From positions 1-64,000 of the forward strand of contig NZ_JAJQXX010000005.1 of NCBI RefSeq assembly GCF_028767025.1: 64,000 bases of DNA. The letters run 5' to 3'. The notes beneath the pieces were generated by a model, which was not told the DNA's origin, searched no databases, and was given only the letters and a program-made list of their open reading frames with translations. Source of the DNA: Blautia sp. XA-2221. GTDB taxonomy: Bacteria > Bacillota > Clostridia > Lachnospirales > Lachnospiraceae. The translations under genes were made by a program, and so were the position numbers. This document shows positions 18,620 through 26,848 of this stretch, piece after piece (positions within the stretch are counted from its first letter, which is position 1; every line of letters starts with the position of its first letter).

Positions 18620-18974
18620 CTTCAATTTCTTCTGCTTTACGGGCATTTTCGAGGATCGTGTTAAATGCCTCTGCAGCTTTTGCATATTCGTCGTCACTTT
18701 CAATATTTGCCAGCATGGGATCTCCGTTCTCTGTGCGGGAGAATACATAAAGATATACTTCTCCGCTATTGTTCTGGCCATTTTCGTCAAGAGGAAGAAG
18801 CGCAATGTACTCTTTTTCTTCTACAGGGTAGATAGTAAGAACAGCGCATTCTACTTCTGTATCGTCATCCAGTGTCAGACTGATGGTATTTGGTGTCTGG
18901 TTCTGACTGGAGCTGCAGCCTGAGCAGGAAGCACAGTCGCTGGAGCTGCAGGAACTTGTAAATTCTTCGTTCAT
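18597..18974 (-). CDS. DUF1292 family protein with Cys-rich N-terminus
   Basis: The 125-residue protein has a DUF1292-like core (ISLTLDDDTEVECAVLTIYP, then EKEYIALLPLDENG and EVYLYVFSRTENGDP), a family of unknown function common in Firmicutes. The first 25 residues form a Ser/Cys-rich tag with cysteines at about 9, 14, 17 and 20, spaced C-x4-C-x2-C-x2-C, which could bind metal; that is inference. It is convergent with dut and shares its terminator. It has its own promoter on the - strand. Confidence 0.75.
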   Translation of the reverse strand: MNEEFTSSCSSSDCASCSGCSSSQNQTPNTISLTLDDDTEVECAVLTIYPVEEKEYIALLPLDENGQNNSGEVYLYVFSRTENGDPMLANIESDDEYAKAAEAFNTILENARKAEEIEETGELLD

Positions 18975-19004
18975 GTGGTTTCCTCACTTTTCTGTATTTA
19001 CCCA

Positions 19005-19059
19005 GGTCAGCTGACCGGGGATTATGAACCATTTTATCAGATAAGCACCGGCTTGTAAA
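19005..19059 (-). promoter_or_regulatory. Promoter and 12-bp palindrome upstream of the DUF1292 gene
   Basis: On the - strand TTTACA (19054-19059) and TAAAAT (19031-19036) are separated by 17 bases. Just downstream, GGTCAGCTGACC at 19005-19016 is a perfect 12-bp palindrome that would lie near +8 to +20 of the transcript. It may be an operator or a small RNA hairpin. Confidence 0.6.
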
Positions 19060-19107
19060 CAGTAACAGAAAAACCATAGTAGTAAATACGGAAATTACAA
19101 AACAGGT

Positions 19108-19136
19108 TTGGTATCAAAGGTTAAATATGGTATACT
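19108..19136 (+). promoter_or_regulatory. Sigma-A promoter of the exonuclease III gene
   Basis: TTGGTA at 19108-19113, a 17-base spacer and TATACT at 19131-19136. The predicted start is near 19143, about 34 bases before the TTG start codon. Confidence 0.7.
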
Positions 19137-19176
19137 GTAAGTATCAAAGATTGAGAAACGTAACAGGAGGAAAAAA

Positions 19177-19929
19177 TTGAAGCTTATTTCGTGGAATGTA
19201 AATGGAATCAGAGCCTGTATCACAAAAGGTTTTGAGGAGAGCTTTCAGAAACTGGATGCAGATATCTTCTGCATTCAGGAAACAAAATGTCAGGAAAATC
19301 AGGTGAAGCTGGAACTTCCCGGCTATTATCAGTACTGGAATTTTGCCAATCGGAAAGGATATTCCGGAACGGCAGTGTTTACCAGACAGGAGCCGCTGAA
19401 CGTTGTAAATGGAATTGGAATAGAGGAACACGATAAAGAGGGGCGTGTGATTACTCTGGAGTTTGAGAAATTTTATCTGGTGACAGTATACACTCCAAAC
19501 TCTCAGAGCGAGCTGAGACGACTTTCCTATCGTATGGAGTGGGAAAGAGACTTTCTGGCATATCTTCTGAAACTGCAGGAAAAGAAACCTGTGGTCTGCT
19601 GTGGAGATTTTAATGTAGCAGTGGAAGATATAGATATTAAAAATCCACAAACAAACCATAACAGCGCAGGATTTACGGATGCCGAAAGAAGTCAGTTCCG
19701 TAACCTGCTGGCATCCGGTTTTACAGATACCTATAGATATTTACATCCGGATGAAGTAAAATATTCTTGGTGGTCTTATCGCTTTAAAGCCAGAGAGCGA
19801 AATGCGGGCTGGCGGCTTGATTATTTCTTACTTTCCGATTTTGTAAACGATAAAATTATAAATTCTGAGATTATGACAGATATCTACGGCTCGGATCACT
19901 GTCCGGTAGAGCTGGATCTCAATATTTAA
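19177..19929 (+). CDS. exoA: Exodeoxyribonuclease III / AP endonuclease
   Basis: Base-excision repair enzyme cutting abasic sites. The 250 residues keep all catalytic motifs: ISWNVNGIRAC at the start, DIFCIQETKCQ near 29, CCGDFNVAVED near 140, RNAGWRLDYFLLSD near 208 and YGSDHCPVEL near 237. The start is TTG 19177, preceded by AGGAGG at 19165-19170; the family start KLISWNVNG directly follows. It has its own promoter. The downstream gene begins 64 bases later. Confidence 0.94.
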   Translation: MKLISWNVNGIRACITKGFEESFQKLDADIFCIQETKCQENQVKLELPGYYQYWNFANRKGYSGTAVFTRQEPLNVVNGIGIEEHDKEGRVITLEFEKFYLVTVYTPNSQSELRRLSYRMEWERDFLAYLLKLQEKKPVVCCGDFNVAVEDIDIKNPQTNHNSAGFTDAERSQFRNLLASGFTDTYRYLHPDEVKYSWWSYRFKARERNAGWRLDYFLLSDFVNDKIINSEIMTDIYGSDHCPVELDLNI

Positions 19930-19993
19930 AGCTTCCATATCAGTGAAAAAATAATATAGGATACGATCAGGAAGCTGAAAAGGAGAGAAGGTC

Positions 19994-21835
19994 ATGGAGA
20001 AAAGAGACAGGATAGTGATCCGAAACGGAAATCCCGTAATGCTTGGGGCCAATAGAAATAACGAAGGAATGAATTTTGCGGTAGAAGTTTTGCCGGGATC
20101 AGAGGCGTCTCTGGTTCTGTATCAGAAGGGCAGCGCAGTTCCCAGCAGAGAGATTCCTTTTACAGAACGCACGGGAAAAATATGCACTCTGTTGGTTTCA
20201 GGGCTGAATACAAAAAAATACGAATACAATTTTCGAATTGATGGAAAAATCATTCAGGACCCATTTGCCTATGGCATCTGTGGAAGAGAACAGTTTGGAG
20301 TTCCGGGAAACGGGGAAAAGGGAGATCAGATCCGCTGTACTTTTCTTACAGAAAAGGAATATGACTGGGAGGAAGATCAGTTTCCGGATATTCCATACCG
20401 GGATCTGATTTTATATAAGGTTCATGTAAGAGGATATACGAAGCAGCAGAAAATAGCTCAGAAACGAAGAGGAACTTTCAGCGGACTGAAGGATATGATT
20501 CCCTACTGGAAAGAACTGGGCATTAATGCAGTGGTACTGATGCCGGCTTATGAATTTATGGAGCTGCCGGATCCGGATGGGGAATCGGGACATATGATCA
20601 CAGAAAACCGAAACTGTGAGAGAGTAAATTACTGGGGCTATGTAAAAGGTTTTTATTTTGCGCCAAAGCGCTCTTACTGTGCTACAAGGGAACCGGAAAA
20701 CGAATTCCGGGATCTGGTCAAGGCTCTTCATAAGGCAGGAATGGAATGCATGATGGAACTGTATTTTCCTGGTGGAACCAGCCCTCTTACAGCACTTAGA
20801 GCTGCTTGGTTCTGGAGAAACTATTATCATGTGGACGGTTTTCATTTTATGGGAGACGGCGTGCCTGTGGAGCTTCTTGCAGGAGATTCGATTCTGTACG
20901 GGGCAAAGAAGCTTTTTCAGAATTTATCTGTCAGCGCTGAGGATGAAATGTCTGCGGAATGTACAGAGGCATTTCAGAAAGATATGCGCCGTTATCTGAA
21001 AAGTGATGAGGGAATGCTTCCGGCAACGGAATATCATATACGTCATATTCGGAATGCAGGGGGAACTGTCCATTATATGGCAAGTCAGGATGGTTTTACC
21101 CTTTATGATGCAGTTTCTTATAATTACCGTCACAATGAAGCAAACGGAGAAAATAATCAGGACGGCAGTGAATATAATTATTCCTGGAACTGCGGGATTG
21201 AAGGGCCGACCAGAAAGTTTGCGATAAAAAAAATGAGGGAGCAGCAGATAAAAAATGCATTTCTTATGCTTCTGCTCAGTCAGGGAACGCCTGTGATCTA
21301 TGGGGGAGACGAATTCTGTAACTCTCAGAACGGAAACAATAATGCCTGGTGTCAGGATAATCCTGTTGGGTGGACTGACTGGAAGGCTCTGAGAAAAAAT
21401 AAAAAGATTTTTGAATTTGTAAAGGAAGCAATTGCTTTCCAGAAAGCTCACCCGGTTCTTCACATGGAAAAGGAACCAAAAGGCTCTGATTATCTTGCAA
21501 AAGGTTTTCCGGACATTTCTTTCCATGGAGAGAGGGCCTGGTATCTGAATCAGGAAAATACCAGCCGTCTTCTCGGGGTGATGTACTGCGGTTCCTATGC
21601 AAAAAAAGAAGACGGTTCAGAGGATGATTTTATTTATGTGGGATATAATTTTCACTGGGAAAACAGAACCATTGCTCTTCCCAATCTTCCGGAAGGCATG
21701 ATCTGGAAAAAAACAGCCGATACCTCAGATACCGAGGAAGGAGATTTTTTCCGGGAAAGAGAAGAGTCTTACAAAAAAAATATAGAGATCAATCCCCGTA
21801 CCATTGTGGTGCTGACAGGCAAAAAGGAGGAATAA
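19994..21835 (+). CDS. Glycogen-debranching-enzyme-like GH13 protein, catalytic residues missing
   Basis: The 613 residues align with GlgX/TreX-type isoamylases: an N-terminal CBM48-like domain (about 10-115), a (beta/alpha)8 region and a C-terminal beta domain. Signature remnants are clear, for example SQDGFTLYDAVSYNYRHNEA near 364 and TPVIYGGDEFCNSQNGNNN near 430. The catalytic sites are altered. The canonical DGFRFD reads DGFHFM at 281-286, losing the nucleophile Asp and its Arg. The usual AEPWD region near 305-315 reads KLFQNLSVSA, losing the acid Glu. The DVVxNH region reads MELYFPGG. It is probably not a hydrolase. A glycan-binding or regulatory role is possible but unproven. RBS AAGGAGAG. 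Confidence 0.8.
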   Translation: MEKRDRIVIRNGNPVMLGANRNNEGMNFAVEVLPGSEASLVLYQKGSAVPSREIPFTERTGKICTLLVSGLNTKKYEYNFRIDGKIIQDPFAYGICGREQFGVPGNGEKGDQIRCTFLTEKEYDWEEDQFPDIPYRDLILYKVHVRGYTKQQKIAQKRRGTFSGLKDMIPYWKELGINAVVLMPAYEFMELPDPDGESGHMITENRNCERVNYWGYVKGFYFAPKRSYCATREPENEFRDLVKALHKAGMECMMELYFPGGTSPLTALRAAWFWRNYYHVDGFHFMGDGVPVELLAGDSILYGAKKLFQNLSVSAEDEMSAECTEAFQKDMRRYLKSDEGMLPATEYHIRHIRNAGGTVHYMASQDGFTLYDAVSYNYRHNEANGENNQDGSEYNYSWNCGIEGPTRKFAIKKMREQQIKNAFLMLLLSQGTPVIYGGDEFCNSQNGNNNAWCQDNPVGWTDWKALRKNKKIFEFVKEAIAFQKAHPVLHMEKEPKGSDYLAKGFPDISFHGERAWYLNQENTSRLLGVMYCGSYAKKEDGSEDDFIYVGYNFHWENRTIALPNLPEGMIWKKTADTSDTEEGDFFREREESYKKNIEINPRTIVVLTGKKEE

Positions 21836-21838
21836 GCA

Positions 21839-22396
21839 GTGCATCCATGGCTTCATTTTAAGACGATTACCAGACACAAGCTTCTGGTGATGAAATACTG
21901 TTTCCGTATCGGACTTTACAAGCAAGGGCTTCTTCATGATCTGTCCAAATACTCGCCCTCAGAATTTCTGGTAGGATGTAAATATTATCAGGGAACGCGA
22001 AGCCCTAATAATGCGGAAAGAGAGGACATTGGGGTATCTACTTCATGGCTTCATCATAAAGGAAGAAACAAACATCATTTTGAACACTGGGTGGACTATT
22101 CACTGGATGGAGAGCATGTGATCATGGGGGCGCAGATGCCTCGTAAGTACGTGGCGGAAATGGTCATGGACAGGATCAGTGCATCCAGAAATTATCTGGG
22201 AGATGCCTATACAGAAAGTCAGCCTCTGGAATACTATCTGAAAAGCAAAGACAGTCTTTGGTTCATCCATCCCCGTACCAAAAAGGAACTGGAAGGGCTT
22301 TTAAGAATCCTGAATGATCATGGAGAAAAAAAGCTTCTGCATTATATAAAATATGTGTATCTGAAGCAGGAGCCGAAAAACTCAGTAAGATATTAA
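21839..22396 (+). CDS. DUF5662 family protein
   Basis: I recognise the 185 residues as a DUF5662-type protein of unknown function. Histidines and aspartates cluster in LLHDLSKYSPSEF near residue 31 and WLHHKGRNKHHFEHW near 71, a pattern compatible with an HD-like metal-binding helical fold; this is inference. The start is GTG 21839, placed 8 bases after AAGGAGG (21824-21830) and three bases after the stop of the upstream gene, so the two are probably co-transcribed and translationally coupled. No membrane segment is visible. Confidence 0.7.
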   Translation: MHPWLHFKTITRHKLLVMKYCFRIGLYKQGLLHDLSKYSPSEFLVGCKYYQGTRSPNNAEREDIGVSTSWLHHKGRNKHHFEHWVDYSLDGEHVIMGAQMPRKYVAEMVMDRISASRNYLGDAYTESQPLEYYLKSKDSLWFIHPRTKKELEGLLRILNDHGEKKLLHYIKYVYLKQEPKNSVRY

Positions 22397-22466
22397 AAAC
22401 AGAATAAAAGAATGAAGCTGTCTGCAGAAGATGGTTTCATTCTTTTTTTGTAAAAAGAAATGGAAC

Positions 22467-22515
22467 AAACAGTATATAACACTTGACAACAGTTGTATGC
22501 TGTTATATACTGTTT
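22467..22515 (+). promoter_or_regulatory. Consensus promoter flanked by a perfect 14-bp inverted repeat
   Basis: AAACAGTATATAAC at 22467-22480 is perfectly inverted as GTTATATACTGTTT at 22502-22515. Between and within them lie TTGACA (22483-22488) and TATACT (22506-22511) spaced by 17 bases. One arm ends just upstream of the -35 and the other covers the -10, so a dimeric repressor bound here would block polymerase. The adjacent GntR gene is the obvious candidate. Confidence 0.85.
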
Positions 22516-22532
22516 GCACAGGAGGAGAAGAT

Positions 22533-22907
22533 ATGCATATCATTATTAACCATACATCCATGACTCCTATATATGAACAGATCGTATCACAGATCCGAGC
22601 GGACATCATTAATGGAAATCTGCTTCCGGGAACAGCGCTTCCGTCAGTCAGGATGCTTTCCCGTGAGCTGAAGATCAGCGCCCTGACTGTAAAAAAAGCA
22701 TACGATTATCTGGAAGAAGAGGGGTTGGTGCACACTGTTCATGGAAAGGGCAGTTTTATTGCAGAGGCCAATCAGGGAATGATCATGGAAGAAAGAAGAA
22801 AAGAGCTGGAACATGATCTGGATGAGGCTGTCCGTAAAGGACGGGCAGGGGGACTGACAGATGAGGAGATCCGTGATCTGTTCCAGTTGATCATGGAGGG
22901 AGAATAA
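22533..22907 (+). CDS. GntR family transcriptional regulator (YtrA-like)
   Basis: Small repressor of 124 residues with an N-terminal winged helix (PIYEQIVSQIRADIINGNLL near residue 12, LPSVRMLSRELKISALTVKKA near 36, GLVHTVHGKGSFI near 66) and only a short helical tail, the architecture of the YtrA subfamily. These regulators commonly control adjacent ABC transporters. ATG 22533 follows AGGAGGAG; an upstream in-frame ATG lies inside the operator region and is rejected. The ABC ATPase gene begins 3 bases after its stop. Autoregulation through the 22467-22515 repeat is inferred. Confidence 0.9.
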   Translation: MHIIINHTSMTPIYEQIVSQIRADIINGNLLPGTALPSVRMLSRELKISALTVKKAYDYLEEEGLVHTVHGKGSFIAEANQGMIMEERRKELEHDLDEAVRKGRAGGLTDEEIRDLFQLIMEGE

Positions 22908-22910
22908 ACT

Positions 22911-23762
22911 ATGATTGCAGAACTTTGCCAGGTAAAAAAACAGTATAAAGATTTTGCTCTTGACTGTTCCATGGAGATTCAAAAGGACTGTGTGACCGGA
23001 CTGATCGGCGCCAATGGAGCAGGAAAAAGTACAACCTTTAAAATGCTTCTGGGACTTGTACAGCCGGATTCCGGAGAAATACGGATTTTTGGAAAAAACA
23101 GAAAAGATCTGTCAGAAAAGGACAGAAGAGAAATTGGCACAGTTCTTTCGGACAGCTTTTTTTCCGGATATCTGACAGTAGATCAGCTGATGAATTTCCT
23201 GGGAGATTTTTATCCGGAATTTCAGAAACAGGAATTTGAGCAGCAGTGTCGTCGTTTCCAGCTTCCTGTGGATAAGAAATTGAAGGAATTTTCAACAGGA
23301 ATGAAGGCAAAGCTGAAAATACTTTCTGCTATAAGTGTTAAGCCCAGATTTCTGATTCTGGATGAGCCTACAGCCGGACTGGATGTAATGTCCAGAGAAA
23401 CCATTCTGGATCTTCTCAGAGAGTACATGGAGGTTCCTGGAAGAGGAGTTTTGATAAGCTCTCATATTTCTTCAGATCTGGAGCAGTTTTGTGATGAAAT
23501 CTATATGATCCATCAGGGAAAAATCATTATGAGAGAGGAAACAGACAGGATTCTGGGAAATTACGGGGTATTGAAAATGGATAACAGAGCTTTCGGCTCC
23601 CTGGATAAAAGATATCTTCTCAGAATCAGAAAAGAAGCTTTCGGGTATAGCTGTCTTACGGATCAGAGATTATTTTATCAGGAAAATTATCCTGATATCA
23701 CGGTGGAAAGAGGAACAGTAGATCAGGTGCTGACCATGATGACGAAAGGAGAAGCATTATGA
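22911..23762 (+). CDS. ABC transporter ATP-binding protein
   Basis: Cytoplasmic ATPase of 283 residues with Walker A GANGAGKSTTFKML near residue 34, a signature KEFSTGMKAKLKIL near 126 that departs from LSGGQ, and Walker B FLILDEPTAGLD near 145. The switch His is in ISSHISSDLEQF near 184. A C-terminal extension of about 70 residues follows the ATPase core. It overlaps the permease gene by 4 bases. The YtrA-type regulator context suggests a stress- or peptide-responsive exporter, but the substrate is unknown. Confidence 0.9.
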   Translation: MIAELCQVKKQYKDFALDCSMEIQKDCVTGLIGANGAGKSTTFKMLLGLVQPDSGEIRIFGKNRKDLSEKDRREIGTVLSDSFFSGYLTVDQLMNFLGDFYPEFQKQEFEQQCRRFQLPVDKKLKEFSTGMKAKLKILSAISVKPRFLILDEPTAGLDVMSRETILDLLREYMEVPGRGVLISSHISSDLEQFCDEIYMIHQGKIIMREETDRILGNYGVLKMDNRAFGSLDKRYLLRIRKEAFGYSCLTDQRLFYQENYPDITVERGTVDQVLTMMTKGEAL

Positions 23763-24418
23763 AAGGATTTCTGAAAAAAGATCTTGCACTGCTTCGCAAC
23801 ACAGGAAAAGTATACTTTGCGGTGGTGGGAATGGGAATTATTTTAGGTCTTGTCAATAAGGAAATGAGAAGCTTTTCTTCCAGCTTTATCATGATCATGC
23901 TGGCGCTTACAGGAGTTTCCACCCTTTCTTATGATGATTTTGAAAATGGAATGCCATTTCTGATGAGTCTGCCTGTCAGCAGAAAAACTTATGTAAAAGA
24001 AAAGTATCTGCTCTGCTTTTTAGCCGGAATAGTAGGACTGATCATCTCTGCAATTTTGGGGATTGTGATATTTAAGATGCCTTTGATCCAGGGAGAAGAG
24101 CCGCTTTTATTTGTTTTTCCTGTTTATTTTGCTATTGCTGAGATCATGACAGCAGTAATGATTCCCACAAGAATTAAATTTGGTCCGGAAAGATCACGTA
24201 TAGTGGGAATCGGACTTGTTATAGCTGTGTTCCTGGTTATTTTTTGTATTGGATACTTTTTAAAGCAGTTTTCTGTAGATACAGACGCTCTTATCAGAGC
24301 TGCTCAGGAAAATATTTCGGGGCTGGCGATTGTGCTGGGCATGATAGCATTTTATATAGTGATCATGCTGATCTCTTATATGTTCAGTGTGACAGTCCTT
24401 GAGAAAAAAGAATTCTGA
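23759..24418 (+). CDS. ABC-2 type transporter permease
   Basis: Membrane partner of the preceding ATPase. The 219 residues contain about six hydrophobic segments: near 19-32, 37-52, 80-100, 117-137, 155-175 and 190-212. The N-terminal MKGFLKKDLALLRN is typical of small ABC-2 permeases. The segment DDFENGMPFLMSLPVSRKTY near residue 58 is the cytoplasmic coupling region seen in this family. Start ATG 23759 overlaps the ATPase stop by 4 bases. No terminator is evident after it. Confidence 0.85.
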   Translation: MKGFLKKDLALLRNTGKVYFAVVGMGIILGLVNKEMRSFSSSFIMIMLALTGVSTLSYDDFENGMPFLMSLPVSRKTYVKEKYLLCFLAGIVGLIISAILGIVIFKMPLIQGEEPLLFVFPVYFAIAEIMTAVMIPTRIKFGPERSRIVGIGLVIAVFLVIFCIGYFLKQFSVDTDALIRAAQENISGLAIVLGMIAFYIVIMLISYMFSVTVLEKKEF

Positions 24419-24478
24419 AAATTTTGCGCCCCATGTTCCATATGGAAAAACACTGGAATTTTTATGGGAAATAAGGTA

Positions 24479-24511
24479 TCCTGTAACAAACGCTGTTTAT
24501 ATGTTACAGGA
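24479..24511 (+). promoter_or_regulatory. 10-bp inverted repeat overlapping the DUF362 ribosome site
   Basis: TCCTGTAACA at 24479-24488 and TGTTACAGGA at 24502-24511 are perfect complements with a 13-base loop. The 3' arm includes the first bases of AGGAGG, so the hairpin could hide the ribosome site, or the repeat could be a DNA operator. A separate 12-bp palindrome TTCCATATGGAA lies at 24436-24447. Confidence 0.6.
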
Positions 24512-24523
24512 GGAATTACATCA

Positions 24524-25624
24524 ATGGAAAAAAATCAGATTTTTATAAAATGCGGAACAGAGTATAAAGAAATGACAAAAGAACTTCTGGCAGAAAGTGA
24601 ATTGTCAGAGCTGATCGGGGATAAAAGCCGTCATATTGGGATCAAGCCAAACATGGTTTCTCCTTCTCATCCATCCAATGGAGCGACCACTCATGCTGAG
24701 GTTCTTGCAGGTATCATTGAATATCTTCAGGAAAGAGGATTCCGGAATCTGACGCTGATGGAAGGATCCTGGGTTGGAGACAAGACAATGGATGCATTTT
24801 ATGCCTGTGGATATGACGTGCTCTGTGATGAGTACGGGGTAGCTTTTCACGACACACAAAAGGACAAAAGTTATACTGCAGATTGTGGGGGAATGGGGCT
24901 TCACATCTGCAATATAGTAAAAGATATTGATTTTCTTATTAATGTGCCTGTACTGAAAGGACACTGTCAGACAAAAATCACCTGCGCTCTTAAAAATATG
25001 AAAGGTCTGATCCCGAATTCGGAAAAAAGGCGCTTTCATTCACTGGGACTTCACAAGCCGATTGCACATCTGAATATGGGAATCCGTCAGGATTTCATTG
25101 TGGTCGATAATATCTGCGGGGATCTGGATTTTGAGGACGGAGGACATCCAGTTGTGATGAATCGGGTGCTGACAGGTCGTGATCCGGTTTTGATAGATGC
25201 CTATGTGTGTAATATGATGCATTATGAGGTTTCTGATGTTCCCTATGTGGAGCTGGCAGGCAGACTGGGAGTGGGATGCTCTGATATTGAGAAAGCAGAT
25301 ATCCGGGTGTACGGAGCAGATACAGCAGAGCAGCTTCCAAAATCACGCAAAGTTGTAGAACTGGCGGATGCCGTTGAGGAAGTAGAATCCTGCAGCGCCT
25401 GCTATGGCTATCTGATTCCCGCCCTTGATATGCTGAAACAGGAAGGACTTCTGGAAAAACTCCACGAAAAAATACATATCGGACAGGGATACCGGGGAAA
25501 AACAGGAGAACTTGGTATTGGAAATTGTACAAAGAATTACCGTCATCATCTGGAAGGATGTCCCCCGGTAGAAACAGAAGTATATAAATTTTTGAAGGAT
25601 TATATCGAAAATCATCAGAATTAA
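24524..25624 (+). CDS. DUF362 domain-containing protein
   Basis: The 366 residues match DUF362, a family of unknown biochemical function often linked to iron-sulfur proteins. Recognisable parts are GIKPNMVSPSHPSNGATTH near residue 38, VLKGHCQTKITCALKNMKG near 145 and VLTGRDPVLIDAYV near 216. Conserved-looking cysteines occur in SCSACYG near 290 and NCTKNYRHHLEGCPP near 335; there is no separate ferredoxin domain. I prefer ATG 24524, 10 bases after AGGAGG, to the ATG at 24464, which lies before the inverted repeat. A terminator follows. Confidence 0.8.
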   Translation: MEKNQIFIKCGTEYKEMTKELLAESELSELIGDKSRHIGIKPNMVSPSHPSNGATTHAEVLAGIIEYLQERGFRNLTLMEGSWVGDKTMDAFYACGYDVLCDEYGVAFHDTQKDKSYTADCGGMGLHICNIVKDIDFLINVPVLKGHCQTKITCALKNMKGLIPNSEKRRFHSLGLHKPIAHLNMGIRQDFIVVDNICGDLDFEDGGHPVVMNRVLTGRDPVLIDAYVCNMMHYEVSDVPYVELAGRLGVGCSDIEKADIRVYGADTAEQLPKSRKVVELADAVEEVESCSACYGYLIPALDMLKQEGLLEKLHEKIHIGQGYRGKTGELGIGNCTKNYRHHLEGCPPVETEVYKFLKDYIENHQN

Positions 25625-25631
25625 ACGAAAG

Positions 25632-25667
25632 ATCACCGGCTGCGATTTTGAACAGCCGGTGATTTAT
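25632..25667 (+). terminator. Terminator after the DUF362 gene
   Basis: An 11-bp perfect stem ATCACCGGCTG/CAGCCGGTGAT with a 10-base loop is followed by TTATTAT. The remaining 185 bases to the convergent kinase-like gene are AT-rich and show nothing else I can support. Confidence 0.75.
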
Positions 25668-25851
25668 TATGATAACCATAAATAAAAACTCTGTTTATTA
25701 TACAGATTGAAAAACTGCTGTATTTATATATTGTAGATTTTCTGCATAAGTGAGTACCTACAGACTGATAAAACAGGTATAAAAAATTTTACAGGATCTA
25801 AAAATATCTGTCGGGATATCAGGAAAAGACTCCATGATTCAGAAATTGGGT

Positions 25852-26448
25852 TTAGCATTCTCTGGCAGCTTCTGTGAGAATTTCCAGAATCTGATCCTGG
25901 GTAAAACGACTGCTGTCGATGCACAGGTCATATTGGCTGAGGTCTGTCCATTTGGCGTCTGTAAAAAATTCATAATAAGCCCGGCGTTCTTTATCTGTCC
26001 GTTTTACCATTTTTCGGGCGCTGCGCTCTTCCCTGCCTGTCCGCGCCTGTACATTTCTGACTCGGAGATCAAAAGGAGCATGAATAAATACGCTGAGAGA
26101 ATGACCTTTGAGAATCTGGTTGGCGCAGCGTCCAACAATGACGCAGCTTCCTTTTTCCGCCAGAGAAAGAATGATATCTCTCTGAGCTTCATAGAGAACA
26201 TCATTCATGGGAAGCGTATAGAAGTCAGGAGTGATCTGAACATCATGATCGCCGGAAAAACGCCATTGGTGAGGCTTTTTTTCATCTACTTTTGCAAGTT
26301 CGTGGAAAGGAATCTGCTTTTCTTTTCCGGCAAGTTCGATCAGCTCCTTGTCATAAAATGCATAACCAAGCTTTTCTGCAAGGGCTTTTCCAAGCACCCG
26401 GCCTCCGCTTCCATACATTCGATTGATGGTAATAATACGTTTACTCAT
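25852..26448 (-). CDS. Cytidylate kinase-like family protein
   Basis: P-loop protein of 198 residues resembling the AAA-type cytidylate-kinase-like family. The N-terminal ITINRMYGSGGRVLGKALAEKL carries a modified P-loop (GSGGRVLG rather than GxxGxGKS). SCVIVGRCANQIL near residue 97 and an Arg-rich lid ARTGREERSARKMVKRTDKERRAYY near 131 follow. True CMP kinases are longer and have a standard P-loop, so the substrate is uncertain. I chose ATG at 26446-26448 with GGAGGACTCC before it; the longer upstream reading is AT-rich and unsupported. It is a single-gene unit on the - strand. Confidence 0.8.
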   Translation of the reverse strand: MSKRIITINRMYGSGGRVLGKALAEKLGYAFYDKELIELAGKEKQIPFHELAKVDEKKPHQWRFSGDHDVQITPDFYTLPMNDVLYEAQRDIILSLAEKGSCVIVGRCANQILKGHSLSVFIHAPFDLRVRNVQARTGREERSARKMVKRTDKERRAYYEFFTDAKWTDLSQYDLCIDSSRFTQDQILEILTEAAREC

Positions 26449-26629
26449 ATGGAGTCCTCCCTTCTGAACACGCTTTTTATGTATTTTTATCATATCACAA
26501 TTATCTGGTAATTTCCACGAAAACTTTTTAAAAATATAAAAAATATAGAAAGAAAGCACAAATATATCAGAAAATATAAAACAGTAGTTTTTAGATGAAA
26601 AATGCAAAGTTATGTTTAAAAAAGCAGGA

Positions 26630-26648
26630 ACAGAAAAATTTTTTCTGT
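26630..26648. promoter_or_regulatory. 19-base palindrome upstream of the first hydrolase promoter
   Basis: ACAGAAAAA-T-TTTTTCTGT is perfectly symmetric around one central T. It ends 23 bases before the -35 box of the promoter at 26672. It could be a regulator site, or just an AT-rich hairpin. Confidence 0.45.
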
Positions 26649-26671
26649 CGGAAACCGGCGATGTAAAATGG

Positions 26672-26700
26672 TTGACGAAGATACTGAATGTGCCTATAAT
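26672..26700 (+). promoter_or_regulatory. Distal consensus promoter (P1) of the cell wall hydrolase gene
   Basis: TTGACG at 26672-26677, a 17-base spacer and TATAAT at 26695-26700. Transcription would start near 26707 and give a leader of about 215 bases. Confidence 0.75.
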
Positions 26701-26819
26701 GATTTCAGAAAATGTAATTTTTTCTTAAAAAATGATTTTTGTTACATAAAAAAGTGATGAAAATTCAATGGATTTATGCTGTGTAATTGGTGAAATAGTA
26801 TAAAGTCAAAAAAAATAGC

Positions 26820-26848
26820 TTGACATATGAGCCGATATTAAATATAAT
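26820..26848 (+). promoter_or_regulatory. Proximal perfect consensus promoter (P2) of the cell wall hydrolase gene
   Basis: TTGACA at 26820-26825 and TATAAT at 26843-26848 with a 17-base spacer match the sigma-A consensus at every position. Transcription would start near 26855, 67 bases before the start codon. Confidence 0.85.

Noticed and set aside
25664-25851. Short AT-rich stretch with repeated TTTAT and ACAG motifs after the DUF362 terminator
   Set aside because: The repeats are too short and irregular to separate from AT-rich background.
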